DNA from: JBBREP01 sp036501845
GTDB lineage: Bacteria > Actinomycetota > Acidimicrobiia > IMCC26256 > PALSA-610
Assembly (NCBI GenBank): GCA_036501845.1
Contig: DASXZO010000117.1
Span: forward strand, 1 to 19,336
Direction of reading: 5' to 3'
Length of the DNA stretch: 19,336 nucleotides
Shown: positions 1-6,937 of the stretch, piece by piece
How the letters are laid out: every line of letters begins with the position of its first letter
Numbering within the stretch: position 1 is the stretch's first letter
Translations under genes and position numbers: made by a program
The notes under the pieces: model-generated
Seen by the model: the letters and a program-made list of their open reading frames with translations, nothing else
Databases searched by the model: none
Told to the model about the DNA's origin: nothing

Positions 1-48
1 GTCCCCACCCGGTCCATCGGGAATGTCAATCCTGGCCACGACGTCCAT
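1..48 (-). CDS. Possible N-terminus of a gene leaving the left edge
   Basis: On the minus strand an open frame begins with ATG at 48 and runs off the window after 16 codons, reading MDVVARIDIPDGPGGD. A GTG four codons in (39) could instead be the start, giving a product beginning VARIDIPDGPGG. This wording faintly recalls N-termini of carboxymuconolactone-decarboxylase/AhpD-type proteins of actinobacteria, but 16 residues cannot establish a family. No well-spaced ribosome site is visible: an AGGAG lies 16 nt upstream of the ATG. The gene would diverge from the SRPBCC gene at 273, with the tandem repeat between them. It could also be chance open frame. Confidence 0.35.
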   Translation of the reverse strand, partial: MDVVARIDIPDGPGGD

Positions 49-87
49 CGTGCGCTCGGCCGTGCTCCTGGTGCAAGATCACGACCC

Positions 88-268
88 GCCGAGCGACACA
101 AGCCACCGACGACCCAACGCGTTCGCGGAGCGAGGGAAGCCCCGCCGGGCCGTGAGCGAAGCGAACAAGATGCAAGACCAGCCGAGCGACAACAAGCCAC
201 CGACTACCCAACGCGTTCGCGGAGCGAGGGAAGCCCCGCCGGGCCGTGAGCGAAGCGAACAAGAGGCA
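88..268. repeat. Two-copy tandem repeat, period 93-94 nt, with palindromic core
   Basis: Copy one covers about 88-174 and copy two about 181-268. The stretch 116-170 is repeated without a mismatch at 210-264; the first part of each copy differs by a one-base indel and a substitution. Inside each copy GTTCGC (121-126, 215-220) is matched by GCGAAC (161-166, 255-260) around a very GC-rich centre containing GCCCCGCCGGGC, so each unit could fold as an imperfect hairpin. The second copy ends within a few bases of the ribosome site of the gene at 273. No long open frame with credible composition runs through it. It resembles an intergenic REP-type element; that assignment is inference from form only. 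Confidence 0.85.
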
Positions 269-272
269 AGAA

Positions 273-758
273 ATGCGTGAGCACAGGTACTCGTTTGAGA
301 TGCCCCATTCGACCGCTCGGGTGTGGGCGCTGTTCCAGGACTACGACCGCTGGACCGACTACGCACCGATGGTGAAGCGCGTCGACGTGCTGTATCCCGG
401 CGACGAGCACCACAACGGGCGGCTCCGGCGCGTCATCTACAAGATGCCGCTCGGCCGTGAGGGCTCGGCGCTCGAGCTCGTCACCGACGTCGACGAGGGC
501 CGCGGCTACACGTACACGATGATCAGCAACACGCCCGGCAACGACCAGATCGGTCACGTGCGCCTCGACCCGATCGGGCCCAACCGCACCAAGTTCTCCT
601 TCGACGAGCGTTACAACGTGGTGAAGGCACCGTGGAAGTGGTTCGAGGGCCCGATCTACAAGTTCATCAACAAGAACAACGAGGACTCGATGCGCCGCGC
701 GAGCGACTGGCTCAGCGCGCATCCCGAATACCGCGCCGACCTCATCGAAGGCACCTGA
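273..758 (+). CDS. SRPBCC / polyketide cyclase-dehydrase family protein
   Basis: The 161-residue product matches the START/Bet v1-like SRPBCC fold. It opens with a strand EHRYSFEMP, then a helix with the typical STARVWALFQDYDRWTDYAP segment (residues about 13-32). Alternating strands follow (LRRVIYKMP, LELVTDVDEG, YTYTMIS, HVRLDPIG, TKFSFDERYN), and a long C-terminal helix (about 128-153) closes the fold. Such proteins enclose a hydrophobic cavity and bind or transform lipids, polyketides or aromatic ligands; no ligand can be read from the sequence. ATG 273 is chosen because AGAGG lies six bases upstream at 262-266. An in-frame GTG at 246 lies inside the tandem repeat and would add nine residues of repeat-encoded sequence. 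It appears to stand alone, with a 124-nt gap before the next gene. Confidence 0.9.
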   Translation: MREHRYSFEMPHSTARVWALFQDYDRWTDYAPMVKRVDVLYPGDEHHNGRLRRVIYKMPLGREGSALELVTDVDEGRGYTYTMISNTPGNDQIGHVRLDPIGPNRTKFSFDERYNVVKAPWKWFEGPIYKFINKNNEDSMRRASDWLSAHPEYRADLIEGT

Positions 759-871
759 GAGCCGTCCTCCCCGCCCAACTGGATTCCTAGCGCTGCCGCA
801 CGCATGGTGCCATAATTCCCAACCGTTGCGCGGCGGTGCTGGGACGCCGGTTCGCAGCGCAAGGCGGATCC

Positions 872-877
872 AAGGAG
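872..877 (+). promoter_or_regulatory. Ribosome binding site fixing GTG 883
   Basis: AAGGAG lies five bases before GTG 883. It decides the start of the secreted protein over an in-frame TTG at 826, because starting at 883 puts a clean signal peptide at the N-terminus. A CATAAT at 811-816 could be the -10 of its promoter, but no convincing -35 accompanies it. Confidence 0.6.
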
Positions 878-882
878 CGGGA

Positions 883-2388
883 GTGACCAACGCATGGCAG
901 CGCCGCGCGGCGCTGATCGTCGTCGCGGTGGGCATGGTCGGCGCAAGCACGGGTGGGGCGATCGCGGCCGGGCCGGCTTCGGCGGCAACCGGGTCGGTGA
1001 CGCCGGCCGTCGCACCGGCCAACGACAACTTCGCCGCGGCCCAAGTGTTGCCGGGCACCGCGAGCGGATCGGTCACCGGCTCGAACGTCGATGCAACTTC
1101 GGAGCCGCAGGAACCTTCGAATGCCGGCAACCCCGCAACCTCGTCGATCTGGTATCGCTACACGGCGACCGCCACGCGCAGCGTGATCTTCCGCACGTGT
1201 GGGAGCAACTTCGACACAGTTCTCGGCGTGTACACGGGTACGAAGGTGGCGTCGCTGAAACGGATCACGTCGAACGACGACCTGTGTGGTTTGCAGAGCG
1301 AGGTGATGTTCACCGCGACTGCGGGCGTGGCGTACTCGATCGTGGTCGACACGGCCACCTTTGCCACGGGCACGGTCGCATTGTCGTGGGGACCGCCGCC
1401 TGCAAACGACATGTTCGCCAAGCCGACGATCCTCACCGGCGGCCTCGGCAGCGTCAGCGGCGACAACTTCGGCGCGACTTCCGAGGCGGGCGAACCCGTG
1501 CACGCGGGCGTGTCGAACAAGGAATCGGTGTGGTTCCGGTACACGCCGAACGTGTCGGGGACTTTGTCGGTGGACACGTGCGGGAGCAGTTTCGACACCG
1601 TGCTCGCGCTCTACACCGGCAGCGTGCTGAAGACGCTTACCCCGCTTGTCTCGAACGATGACTCGTGCGGTAATCAGAGCAGCGTGACCACCGCGGTGAA
1701 GAGCGGGGTCGCGGTGCAGATCGCAGTCGCGTCGTACGACAAGGATAATTTCGGTCCGTACACGCTGCATTGGACGCTGCCCGGCGCGGGTGGCATACCC
1801 GGCCGGCCGACAGTGACAACCGTGGCCGGTGGCGACAAGTGGGCTGCGATCCAATTCTCGCCGTTCCCCAGCGGTGGTGCCGCCACCAGCTATACGGTGA
1901 CTGCCACTCCTGGCGGCGCGACCACAGTGGTGCCGGCCGGAGCTCCGGTCGGCGTGATCACCGGACTCAACGACGCGACCCTGTACCACTTCTCGGTTGT
2001 CGCCGCGAACGCTTCGGGGAAGAGCGCAGCATCGGCACCATCGAGTCCGTTCACTCCCGTCGCCGGACCGATCACCGTGACCACGCCGTGGTCGACAAAC
2101 GGGTACGCGCTCATTGCCAAGGCCGCCGGAATCGTCGGGCAGGCACCCACCGACTTTCAGCGAACGAGCGTCGGCTCTCTCGTGGTGTCCGAGGGAATCA
2201 CTACGACATCACCGATCACCCCGAGCGCGATCGACAACACCGGATCGATTGACGTGACCACAACGTGGGCAAGTGCGGACCAGCCAACGCTCGCGAGCTT
2301 TTGTCGGAGGTTCGCACTGATGCCGAGTGCTGCCCAGAAGGCGGCGGCCCAAGTGCTGGCCCTGGTGATCACACTCAAGGGAGCGTGA
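883..2388 (+). CDS. Secreted protein: two PPC-like repeats plus fibronectin type III domain
   Basis: The 501-residue product starts with a signal peptide: Arg-containing N-region, hydrophobic core ALIVVAVGMVGA, and probable cleavage after PASA near residue 34. Two homologous repeats follow (about 46-170 and 174-300). Each opens AND(N/M)FA and contains a (W/F)(Y/F)RYT strand, TCGS(N/S)FDTVL and a later SNDD(L/S)CG. The two cysteines per repeat are spaced alike, so an internal disulfide is likely. These repeats resemble the beta-sandwich pre-peptidase C-terminal (PPC) type domains of exported bacterial proteins. Residues about 307-395 look like fibronectin III (YTVTATPGG, ITGLNDATLYHFSVVAANASGKS). 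The last about 105 residues match nothing I recognise. There is no LPXTG motif, C-terminal membrane helix or protease signature, so it is probably released or bound non-covalently. Confidence 0.88.
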   Translation: MTNAWQRRAALIVVAVGMVGASTGGAIAAGPASAATGSVTPAVAPANDNFAAAQVLPGTASGSVTGSNVDATSEPQEPSNAGNPATSSIWYRYTATATRSVIFRTCGSNFDTVLGVYTGTKVASLKRITSNDDLCGLQSEVMFTATAGVAYSIVVDTATFATGTVALSWGPPPANDMFAKPTILTGGLGSVSGDNFGATSEAGEPVHAGVSNKESVWFRYTPNVSGTLSVDTCGSSFDTVLALYTGSVLKTLTPLVSNDDSCGNQSSVTTAVKSGVAVQIAVASYDKDNFGPYTLHWTLPGAGGIPGRPTVTTVAGGDKWAAIQFSPFPSGGAATSYTVTATPGGATTVVPAGAPVGVITGLNDATLYHFSVVAANASGKSAASAPSSPFTPVAGPITVTTPWSTNGYALIAKAAGIVGQAPTDFQRTSVGSLVVSEGITTTSPITPSAIDNTGSIDVTTTWASADQPTLASFCRRFALMPSAAQKAAAQVLALVITLKGA

Positions 2389-2392
2389 CGCT

Positions 2393-2435
2393 GCGCTCAC
2401 GGCGCTTCCGATCCGCAGGCGTCTACCGTGAGCGC
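2393..2435. repeat. Perfect 10-bp inverted repeat before the aldehyde dehydrogenase start
   Basis: GCGCTCACGG (2393-2402) is matched exactly by CCGTGAGCGC (2426-2435) across a 23-nt spacer, ending two bases before ATG 2438. As RNA it could form a hairpin that ends transcription of the upstream gene or hides the downstream start. As DNA it could be an operator. There is no U-run, so a classic intrinsic terminator is unlikely. Confidence 0.6.
2424..2429 (+). promoter_or_regulatory. Candidate -10 box (TACCGT) for the aldehyde dehydrogenase
   Basis: TACCGT fits the actinobacterial TANNNT consensus and lies eight bases before ATG 2438, the spacing expected for a leaderless transcript. The gene has no Shine-Dalgarno sequence. 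No good -35 is visible. The box overlaps the right arm of the inverted repeat at 2393-2435. Confidence 0.3.
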
Positions 2436-2437
2436 CG

Positions 2438-3826
2438 ATGAGCGTGCAGCGAGCCGTGTCGCCGATCGACGGCAGTGTGGTCGCCGAACGGTCCACCGCC
2501 GATGCGGCCGCGATCGACCGCCTGCTGCGGCGAGCGCACGACGCGCGCCGCGAGTGGAGCGCGACGGCGATCGGTGAACGCGCCGCCGTCGTCGAACGTG
2601 CCGTGCAGTGGTGTCTCGACCATGTCGACGACCTCGCGCTCGAGATCACGCTGCAAATGGGCCGCCCGATCACGCAGTCGCCGGCCGAGATCGCCCGCGG
2701 GTTCCAGGAACGGGCGCGCCACATGGCTGCGATCGCTGCTACCGAGCTCGCCGACATCGCCGCGCCTGCTACTGACGGTTTCGTGCGCTACATCCGCCGC
2801 GACCCGGTGGGCACCGTGCTCGTGGTGGCGCCGTGGAACTATCCGTACCTCACCGCGGTCAACATCGTGATTCCGGCGCTCCTCGCCGGCAACACAGTGG
2901 TGCTCAAGCACTCCACGCAAACATTGCTGTGCGCCGAGCGCTACGAAGAGGCGTTTCGCGCCGCTGGGCTGCCTCGTGGCGTGCTGCAGCACGTGCACGC
3001 CACGCATGACGACATCGCCCGGATGATCGCCAATCCACGCGTCGACTTCGTTGCGTTCACCGGTTCTGTGGGCGGCGGCCACGCCATCGAGCAGGCCGCG
3101 AGCACACGTTTCATCGGCACCGGGCTCGAGCTCGGCGGCAAGGACCCCGCGTACGTGCGGGCCGACTGCGACCTCGCGTTCAGTGTGGCCGAACTCGTCG
3201 ACGGCTCGTTCTTCAACTCGGGCCAGTCGTGCTGCGGCATCGAACGCATCTACGTGCACCGTGACGTGTACGGCGAGTTCGTCGAGCAGTTCACGGCGCT
3301 GACGACGGACTACGTACTCGGCGACCCGCGCGACACCACCACCACGATCGGGCCGATGGTCAACGCCGCCGCGGCCGACACCGTGCGCGGCCAGATCGCC
3401 GAGGCGCTCGACGCCGGCGCCACCGCATGCACGAGCGAGACCGACTTCGCCGCGTCGGAACCAGGCTCGCCCTACCTCGGCCCGACGGTGCTCGTCGACG
3501 TCGACCATTCGATGCGCGTGATGCGCGAGGAATCGTTCGGTCCCGTGATCGGCATCATGGCTGTCGACGGCGACGACGAGGCGGTGGCGTTGATGAACGA
3601 CTCCGACTACGGCCTCACCGCGTCGATCTGGACCACCGACCTCGACGCCGCGCAAGCGATCGGCCGGCGGGTCGAGACCGGCACCGTGTACGCGAATCGC
3701 TGCGACTACGTCGATCCCGCGCTCGCATGGACCGGCGTGAAGGACACCGGTCACGGTTGCACGCTCTCACCGCTCGGCTTCGACGCGATCACCCGCCCGA
3801 AGTCGTTCCACCTGCGCGCCCGCTGA
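2438..3826 (+). CDS. NAD(P)-dependent aldehyde dehydrogenase
   Basis: This 462-residue enzyme of the aldehyde dehydrogenase superfamily oxidises an aldehyde to the acid with NAD(P)+. The family landmarks appear in order: APWNYP at about 131 (nucleotide and substrate binding; N134 is the oxyanion Asn), FTGS near 207, ELGGKDP with general base E231, FFNSGQSC with nucleophile C265 (followed by a second Cys), EESFGPV around 364-370, and NDSDYGLTASIWT. Length and order are those of an intact enzyme. The N-terminus is slightly short, beginning almost directly at the SPIDG strand. The substrate cannot be told; the closest feel is of succinic-semialdehyde-type family members. The start has no Shine-Dalgarno sequence. 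It is preceded by an inverted repeat and a TACCGT box and linked to the upstream stop by a micro-ORF. Confidence 0.95.
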   Translation: MSVQRAVSPIDGSVVAERSTADAAAIDRLLRRAHDARREWSATAIGERAAVVERAVQWCLDHVDDLALEITLQMGRPITQSPAEIARGFQERARHMAAIAATELADIAAPATDGFVRYIRRDPVGTVLVVAPWNYPYLTAVNIVIPALLAGNTVVLKHSTQTLLCAERYEEAFRAAGLPRGVLQHVHATHDDIARMIANPRVDFVAFTGSVGGGHAIEQAASTRFIGTGLELGGKDPAYVRADCDLAFSVAELVDGSFFNSGQSCCGIERIYVHRDVYGEFVEQFTALTTDYVLGDPRDTTTTIGPMVNAAAADTVRGQIAEALDAGATACTSETDFAASEPGSPYLGPTVLVDVDHSMRVMREESFGPVIGIMAVDGDDEAVALMNDSDYGLTASIWTTDLDAAQAIGRRVETGTVYANRCDYVDPALAWTGVKDTGHGCTLSPLGFDAITRPKSFHLRAR

Positions 3827-3844
3827 CGCGCCGTTCAGGCGCGT
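3826..3844. terminator. Hairpin between convergent genes, terminator-like
   Basis: ACGCGCC (3826-3832) and GGCGCGT (3838-3844) form a perfect 7-bp stem with loop GTTCA. It starts at the last base of the aldehyde dehydrogenase stop and sits just beyond the end of the minus-strand operon, so it could terminate both. There is no T-run on either side. GTTCAGGCGCG occurs twice here (3833-3843 and 3846-3856), as though the right arm had been duplicated. Confidence 0.4.
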
Positions 3845-3847
3845 GGT

Positions 3848-3979
3848 TCAGGCGCGGGGCTCAGACGACGCGACCGAGGAACGCGGCGAGCTCGTCGGCG
3901 GAGCTGGCACCGGCCGGCACCTGCTGCTGCGGACCGAACGGGTCGACGCGATCGCCGCTTCAAGAGGTTGCGTACTCAC
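3848..3979 (-). CDS. Small ORF with strong ribosome site; possibly frameshifted
   Basis: GTG 3979 on the minus strand is preceded five bases upstream by AAGGAG (3985-3990), one of the best ribosome sites in the window. The frame opens MSTQPLEAAIASTRS and continues for 43 residues, but the later part is Ser/Arg/Pro-rich and looks out of frame. One base over, an open frame ending at TGA 3861-3863 has coding-like composition with nearly all third positions G or C. It contains DPFGPQQQVPAG and ends ELAAFLGRVV, but has no start of its own. A single-base change near 3953-3958 would join the two into a protein of about 39 residues. It is the last member of the metY operon, linked by overlapping codons. 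It could be a small-protein gene damaged by a frameshift, a base-call error, or chance. Confidence 0.35.
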   Translation of the reverse strand: MSTQPLEAAIASTRSVRSSRCRPVPAPPTSSPRSSVASSEPRA

Positions 3980-4029
3980 TTCTTCTCCTTCATGGGCCGC
4001 ATCGGAAGGGGAAAATAGTTCAGCGTCAT
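3976..4029 (-). other. Bridging micro-ORF, 17 codons
   Basis: The ATG at 4029 overlaps the stop of the PLP-enzyme gene (ATGA). The frame reads MTLNYFPLPMRPMKEKK, and its TGA (3976-3978) overlaps GTG 3979 of the next small ORF (GTGA). The last codons also encode the ribosome site of that ORF. Whether the peptide itself matters is unknown. Confidence 0.35.
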
Positions 4030-5255
4030 GAATAACGAGCCGGTCCGCTGCGGGCCTCGCCGTGGTGCGCGACGGCGTCGGCCAGATCAGTGAGCAGATC
4101 GTCGACGCGCGCGCCGTGGGCGGGCGACACCATGAGGTGGAGCGAGCGGGGCGCGTGGTTGCGGTTGAGGTGCCAACCCTTGTCGTCCATCGCGTCGCCG
4201 ACCGCGTAGGCATCCACACCGTCGCCTTCGAAGCACAGCACCGGGCCGACGGGGTCGCCGACAATCCGCAAGCCGTCGATCGACTCGATACCGGCGCGCA
4301 ACGTTGTATAGGTATTGCGCAGCCCGCGCACGATCTCACAGAAACCGACTTCGCCGAGATAGTTGAGGACGGCCCACGCAACCGCGATCGGGGCCGCGGG
4401 GCGCGCGCCGGCCATCGCCGGCGAGCCGTAAATACCCGAGGGCCACTGGTCGTAGAGGAACACTTGATGGCCGAACCAGTCGGCGTCGCGATGCAGCACG
4501 AGCGACGCGCCCTTCGGGATGTAGCCGTACTTGTGCACGTCGGCCGACATCTCGGTCACACCGGGCACGCGAAAGTCCCAGGGCGGCACGTCGTCGCCGA
4601 GCCGTTCGAGGAACGGCAGTACGAAACCACCGATACACGCGTCGACGTGGCAGCCGATGCCGTGGTTCGCCGCGAGCGCGGCGAGTTCGGGTACCGGGTC
4701 CATGATGCCATAGGGATACGAGAACGCCGACGCGACCACCACCGCCGTGGCATCCGTGACGAGCGCGCGCGCAGCATCGACATCGGCGCGGTAGTGGACG
4801 TCGAGCGGCACCGGAACGACGTCCATCTCGAAGTAGTGCGCCGCCTTCGCGTAGGCCGGGTGCGCCGACACAGGTGCAAGGATCTGCGCACGCCGCACTC
4901 CCCTTGCCTTGGCCCGCTCGCGCTGCACGAGCATCGACATCAAAATCGATTCGGTGCCGCCACCGGTCATCGCGCCGCCACCACCGTCAGGCACATGCAC
5001 GAGCGACGACACCGCGTCGATCACTTCACGTTCGGTTGCCGCGAGCTCGACGAACTTGAAGGGGTTCAACGCGTTGCCGAACAGATAGCGGCGGTTCACC
5101 TGTTCGATCAGTGCTTCGAGGTCGTCGCGTCCCGACGGGTACACGAGCCCGAACAGCTTTGCGGCGTGCACGTCGGGGTCGAGCGCGCTGCGCCGCTCGA
5201 GCTCACCGACCACATCGGCGGCGGACTTTCCGTGCTCGGGGAATGCGCTAGTCAT
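4026..5255 (-). CDS. PLP-dependent group II decarboxylase / sphingosine-1-phosphate lyase-like enzyme
   Basis: The 409-residue fold-type I PLP enzyme resembles sphingosine-1-phosphate lyases and glutamate-type decarboxylases. The cofactor site is clear: GGGTESILM near residue 100 (phosphate contact), SAHPAYAKAA (stacking His), HVDACIGGF with D205 holding the pyridine nitrogen, and SADVHKYGYIPKGAS with Schiff-base lysine K242. The sequence around the lysine is closer to S1P lyases than to amino-acid decarboxylases. It is shorter than those lyases and has no membrane helix, so it is probably soluble. Substrate is undetermined: a phosphorylated long-chain base or an amino acid are both possible. 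ATG 5255 is chosen because it overlaps the stop of the PPOX gene (ATGA). A longer frame to 5339 would lie wholly inside that gene. It belongs to the metY operon. Confidence 0.92.
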   Translation of the reverse strand: MTSAFPEHGKSAADVVGELERRSALDPDVHAAKLFGLVYPSGRDDLEALIEQVNRRYLFGNALNPFKFVELAATEREVIDAVSSLVHVPDGGGGAMTGGGTESILMSMLVQRERAKARGVRRAQILAPVSAHPAYAKAAHYFEMDVVPVPLDVHYRADVDAARALVTDATAVVVASAFSYPYGIMDPVPELAALAANHGIGCHVDACIGGFVLPFLERLGDDVPPWDFRVPGVTEMSADVHKYGYIPKGASLVLHRDADWFGHQVFLYDQWPSGIYGSPAMAGARPAAPIAVAWAVLNYLGEVGFCEIVRGLRNTYTTLRAGIESIDGLRIVGDPVGPVLCFEGDGVDAYAVGDAMDDKGWHLNRNHAPRSLHLMVSPAHGARVDDLLTDLADAVAHHGEARSGPARYS

Positions 5256-5764
5256 GCGTCGCCCTCCATGTGGAACGTGAACATCTTCGCCGCGTCGATA
5301 CGTGCGAACACCGGTCCGGAGTCGAGGAAGATCTCCCATTCGGGGCCGTAGCGCGGCACGTAGATCGCGAGCAGCGCGGCACGGAAGTCGTGGTGCTCGG
5401 CGTTCGCGACGTCGATGAACGCGGCGCGGCCGTGCACCGTCACCGCGAGTTCCTCACCCGGCAGGTGCGTTGCACTCACATTCGGGTTGCGGCGGATGTG
5501 CCGGAAGCGCACCGACTCGGGCGACGACCCGAAATAGAACGCGCCGCGGAAGAAGACGCCGTCGACCGGCCCGACGAACGGCCGACCATCGGCCGACACC
5601 GTCGCCAGCGCGAGCAGGCACATCCCCTGCAGGCGCGCGCACACCTCGGGCGCGGAGAGCCGATGCTCAGTGGTGATGATGCTGCGCAGGTGCGGACCAG
5701 CCGCGGCATCGCTCGCATCGAGCGATGCTTGCAACTGGGTCAGGTCGTCGGCCGTCTCATGCAC
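5252..5764 (-). CDS. Pyridoxamine 5'-phosphate oxidase-fold (PPOX) flavoprotein
   Basis: The 170-residue product has a helical N-terminus followed, from about residue 48, by the split beta-barrel of the PNPOx-like FMN/F420-binding family. Landmarks are LLALATVSADGRPFVGPVDGVFF, FYFGSSPESVRFRHIRRNPNVSAT and LAVTVHGRAAFIDV. Proteins of this shape bind FMN, F420 or heme and reduce or oxidise small substrates; the cofactor cannot be assigned by eye. The start is GTG 5764, ten bases after the metX stop, with no strong ribosome site, so translation is probably coupled to metX. An ATG four bases in is out of frame. The stop overlaps the start of the PLP enzyme (ATGA). A role in PLP supply for its PLP-enzyme neighbours is possible but unproven. 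Confidence 0.9.
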   Translation of the reverse strand: MHETADDLTQLQASLDASDAAAGPHLRSIITTEHRLSAPEVCARLQGMCLLALATVSADGRPFVGPVDGVFFRGAFYFGSSPESVRFRHIRRNPNVSATHLPGEELAVTVHGRAAFIDVANAEHHDFRAALLAIYVPRYGPEWEIFLDSGPVFARIDAAKMFTFHMEGDA

Positions 5765-5774
5765 GTATCAGTGG

Positions 5775-6911
5775 CTACCCCATGAGCGCGCTACGCACGA
5801 ACTTGCCGACAGCCTCGGTTTCGGTGAGGAAGCCGTCGTGGCCGTCGACCGACGCGATCACCTCCACGCCGGGCCGCCCCGGCAGCATCTCGGCGAGCTC
5901 GCGCTGGAGGCGCAGCGGGTAGAGGCGATCGGTGCTGATGCCGGCCACGAACGTCTCGGCCGTCACTGCGCGCAGCGCTTCGGCGACACCCCCGCGGTCG
6001 CGGCCGACGTCATGATGATTCATCGCCGTCGACAGCACCAGATAGCTGTTCGCGTCGAAGCGACCGAGCAGCTTGTCGCCGTGGTGTTGGAGGTAGCTCT
6101 CGATCGCGTAGCGGCCCCCGCGCAGAGGGTCCTCGCCATCCTGTGGCTTGCGATGGAAGCGACGATGGAACTCCAGCTCGCTGCGATAGGAGATCTGCCC
6201 GAACTCCCGTGCGATGCGCAGACCGTCGTCGGGGCCGCGTTCACCGTCGTAATAGTCGCCGCCGCGGAAGTTCGGGTCGACCACGATGGCGCGGTTCTGC
6301 GTGGACGACACACCGATCTGCTCCGCGGTCGCGTAGGCGCCGACCGCGACGATCACCGCTTTGCCCACGCGTTCCGGTGCACCGGTGGCCCACTCGAGCA
6401 CACGCATGCCGCCCATCGACCCGCCCACCACCGCGGCCCAGCGTTCGATGCCGAGCGCGTCGGCGAGCGCGGTTTCCAGCGCCACCTGGTCGCGCGGCGT
6501 GATCCAAGGAAAGCGGCTGCCGTAGGGAAGGCCATCGGGCGCGAGCGACGACGGGCCGGTGGTCCCCTGGCAGCCGCCGAGCACGTTCGGGCACACCACG
6601 AACCACGAGTCGGTGTCGATCGCCTCGCCCGCGCCGATCAGCGGGTGCCACCATCCCTCTTGCGGGTGCGCGATGCCGGCCGGGCCGTGCGCATGGCTGT
6701 CGCCGGTGAGCGCGTGCTCGACGAGCACCGCGTTCGATCGCGACGCATCGAGCGTTCCCCACGTCTCGTAGGCAACCGTGATCGGCCCGAGCCGCTCACC
6801 CGCTTCGAGCGCGAGCGGCTCGTCGTCGTGGACCACGACGAACTGGCGGTGACCCGCGGGATCACCGTCGAGCCACGCGCCGGTGGTGGCGCGGCGATAG
6901 GCGAAGGTCAT
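5775..6911 (-). CDS. metX: Homoserine O-acyltransferase (MetX)
   Basis: The 378-residue alpha/beta-hydrolase-fold enzyme acylates L-homoserine from acetyl-CoA or succinyl-CoA, activating it for sulfur incorporation in methionine synthesis. The catalytic triad is visible as S165 in VVGGSMGGMRVLEW, D328 in ISTDRLYPL and H358 in VDGHDGFLTE. ITVAYETWGTL, VLVEHALTGDSHA and NVLGGCQGTTGPSS are standard MetX landmarks. Acetyl versus succinyl specificity in this family cannot be told reliably without structural comparison. ATG 6911 gives the usual N-terminus. Longer frames extend only into the metY gene. There is no Shine-Dalgarno sequence; the 22-nt gap from metY is bridged by a 9-codon micro-ORF, suggesting coupled translation. 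Upstream metY should use its product directly. Confidence 0.96.
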   Translation of the reverse strand: MTFAYRRATTGAWLDGDPAGHRQFVVVHDDEPLALEAGERLGPITVAYETWGTLDASRSNAVLVEHALTGDSHAHGPAGIAHPQEGWWHPLIGAGEAIDTDSWFVVCPNVLGGCQGTTGPSSLAPDGLPYGSRFPWITPRDQVALETALADALGIERWAAVVGGSMGGMRVLEWATGAPERVGKAVIVAVGAYATAEQIGVSSTQNRAIVVDPNFRGGDYYDGERGPDDGLRIAREFGQISYRSELEFHRRFHRKPQDGEDPLRGGRYAIESYLQHHGDKLLGRFDANSYLVLSTAMNHHDVGRDRGGVAEALRAVTAETFVAGISTDRLYPLRLQRELAEMLPGRPGVEVIASVDGHDGFLTETEAVGKFVRSALMG

Positions 6912-6937
6912 GTTGTGCCGATCGGCGTTGGCCTCAC
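6908..6937 (-). other. Bridging micro-ORF, 9 codons
   Basis: The GTG at 6937 overlaps the metY stop (GTGA). The frame reads MRPTPIGTT and ends in a TGA that overlaps the metX ATG (ATGA). It fills the metY-metX gap exactly, and metX has no ribosome site of its own. It is a candidate termination-reinitiation relay. Confidence 0.3.

Larger units (their letters stand above)
2385..2441 (+). other. Bridging micro-ORF, 18 codons
   Basis: GTG 2385 overlaps the stop of the secreted-protein gene (GTGA). The frame reads MTLRSRRFRSAGVYRERR and stops at TGA 2439-2441, which overlaps the ATG of the aldehyde dehydrogenase (ATGA). It spans the intergenic gap exactly. It may serve only as a path for termination-reinitiation, or be coincidental; nothing shows that the peptide has a function. 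Confidence 0.3.

Noticed and set aside
88..268. CRISPR array
   Set aside because: There are only two copies, the repeated unit is far too long, and there are no regularly spaced unique spacers or cas genes.
204..1130. Long minus-strand open frame of about 300 codons opposite the SRPBCC gene and the start of the secreted-protein gene
   Set aside because: It runs antisense through a well-supported SRPBCC gene and a signal-peptide region; its composition (Ala/Arg/Val/His-rich) is typical of antisense frames in high-GC DNA.
4062..5351. Plus-strand open frame of more than 400 codons opposite the PLP enzyme
   Set aside because: It is antisense to a gene with an intact PLP site, and its protein is Arg/His/Val-rich without motifs.
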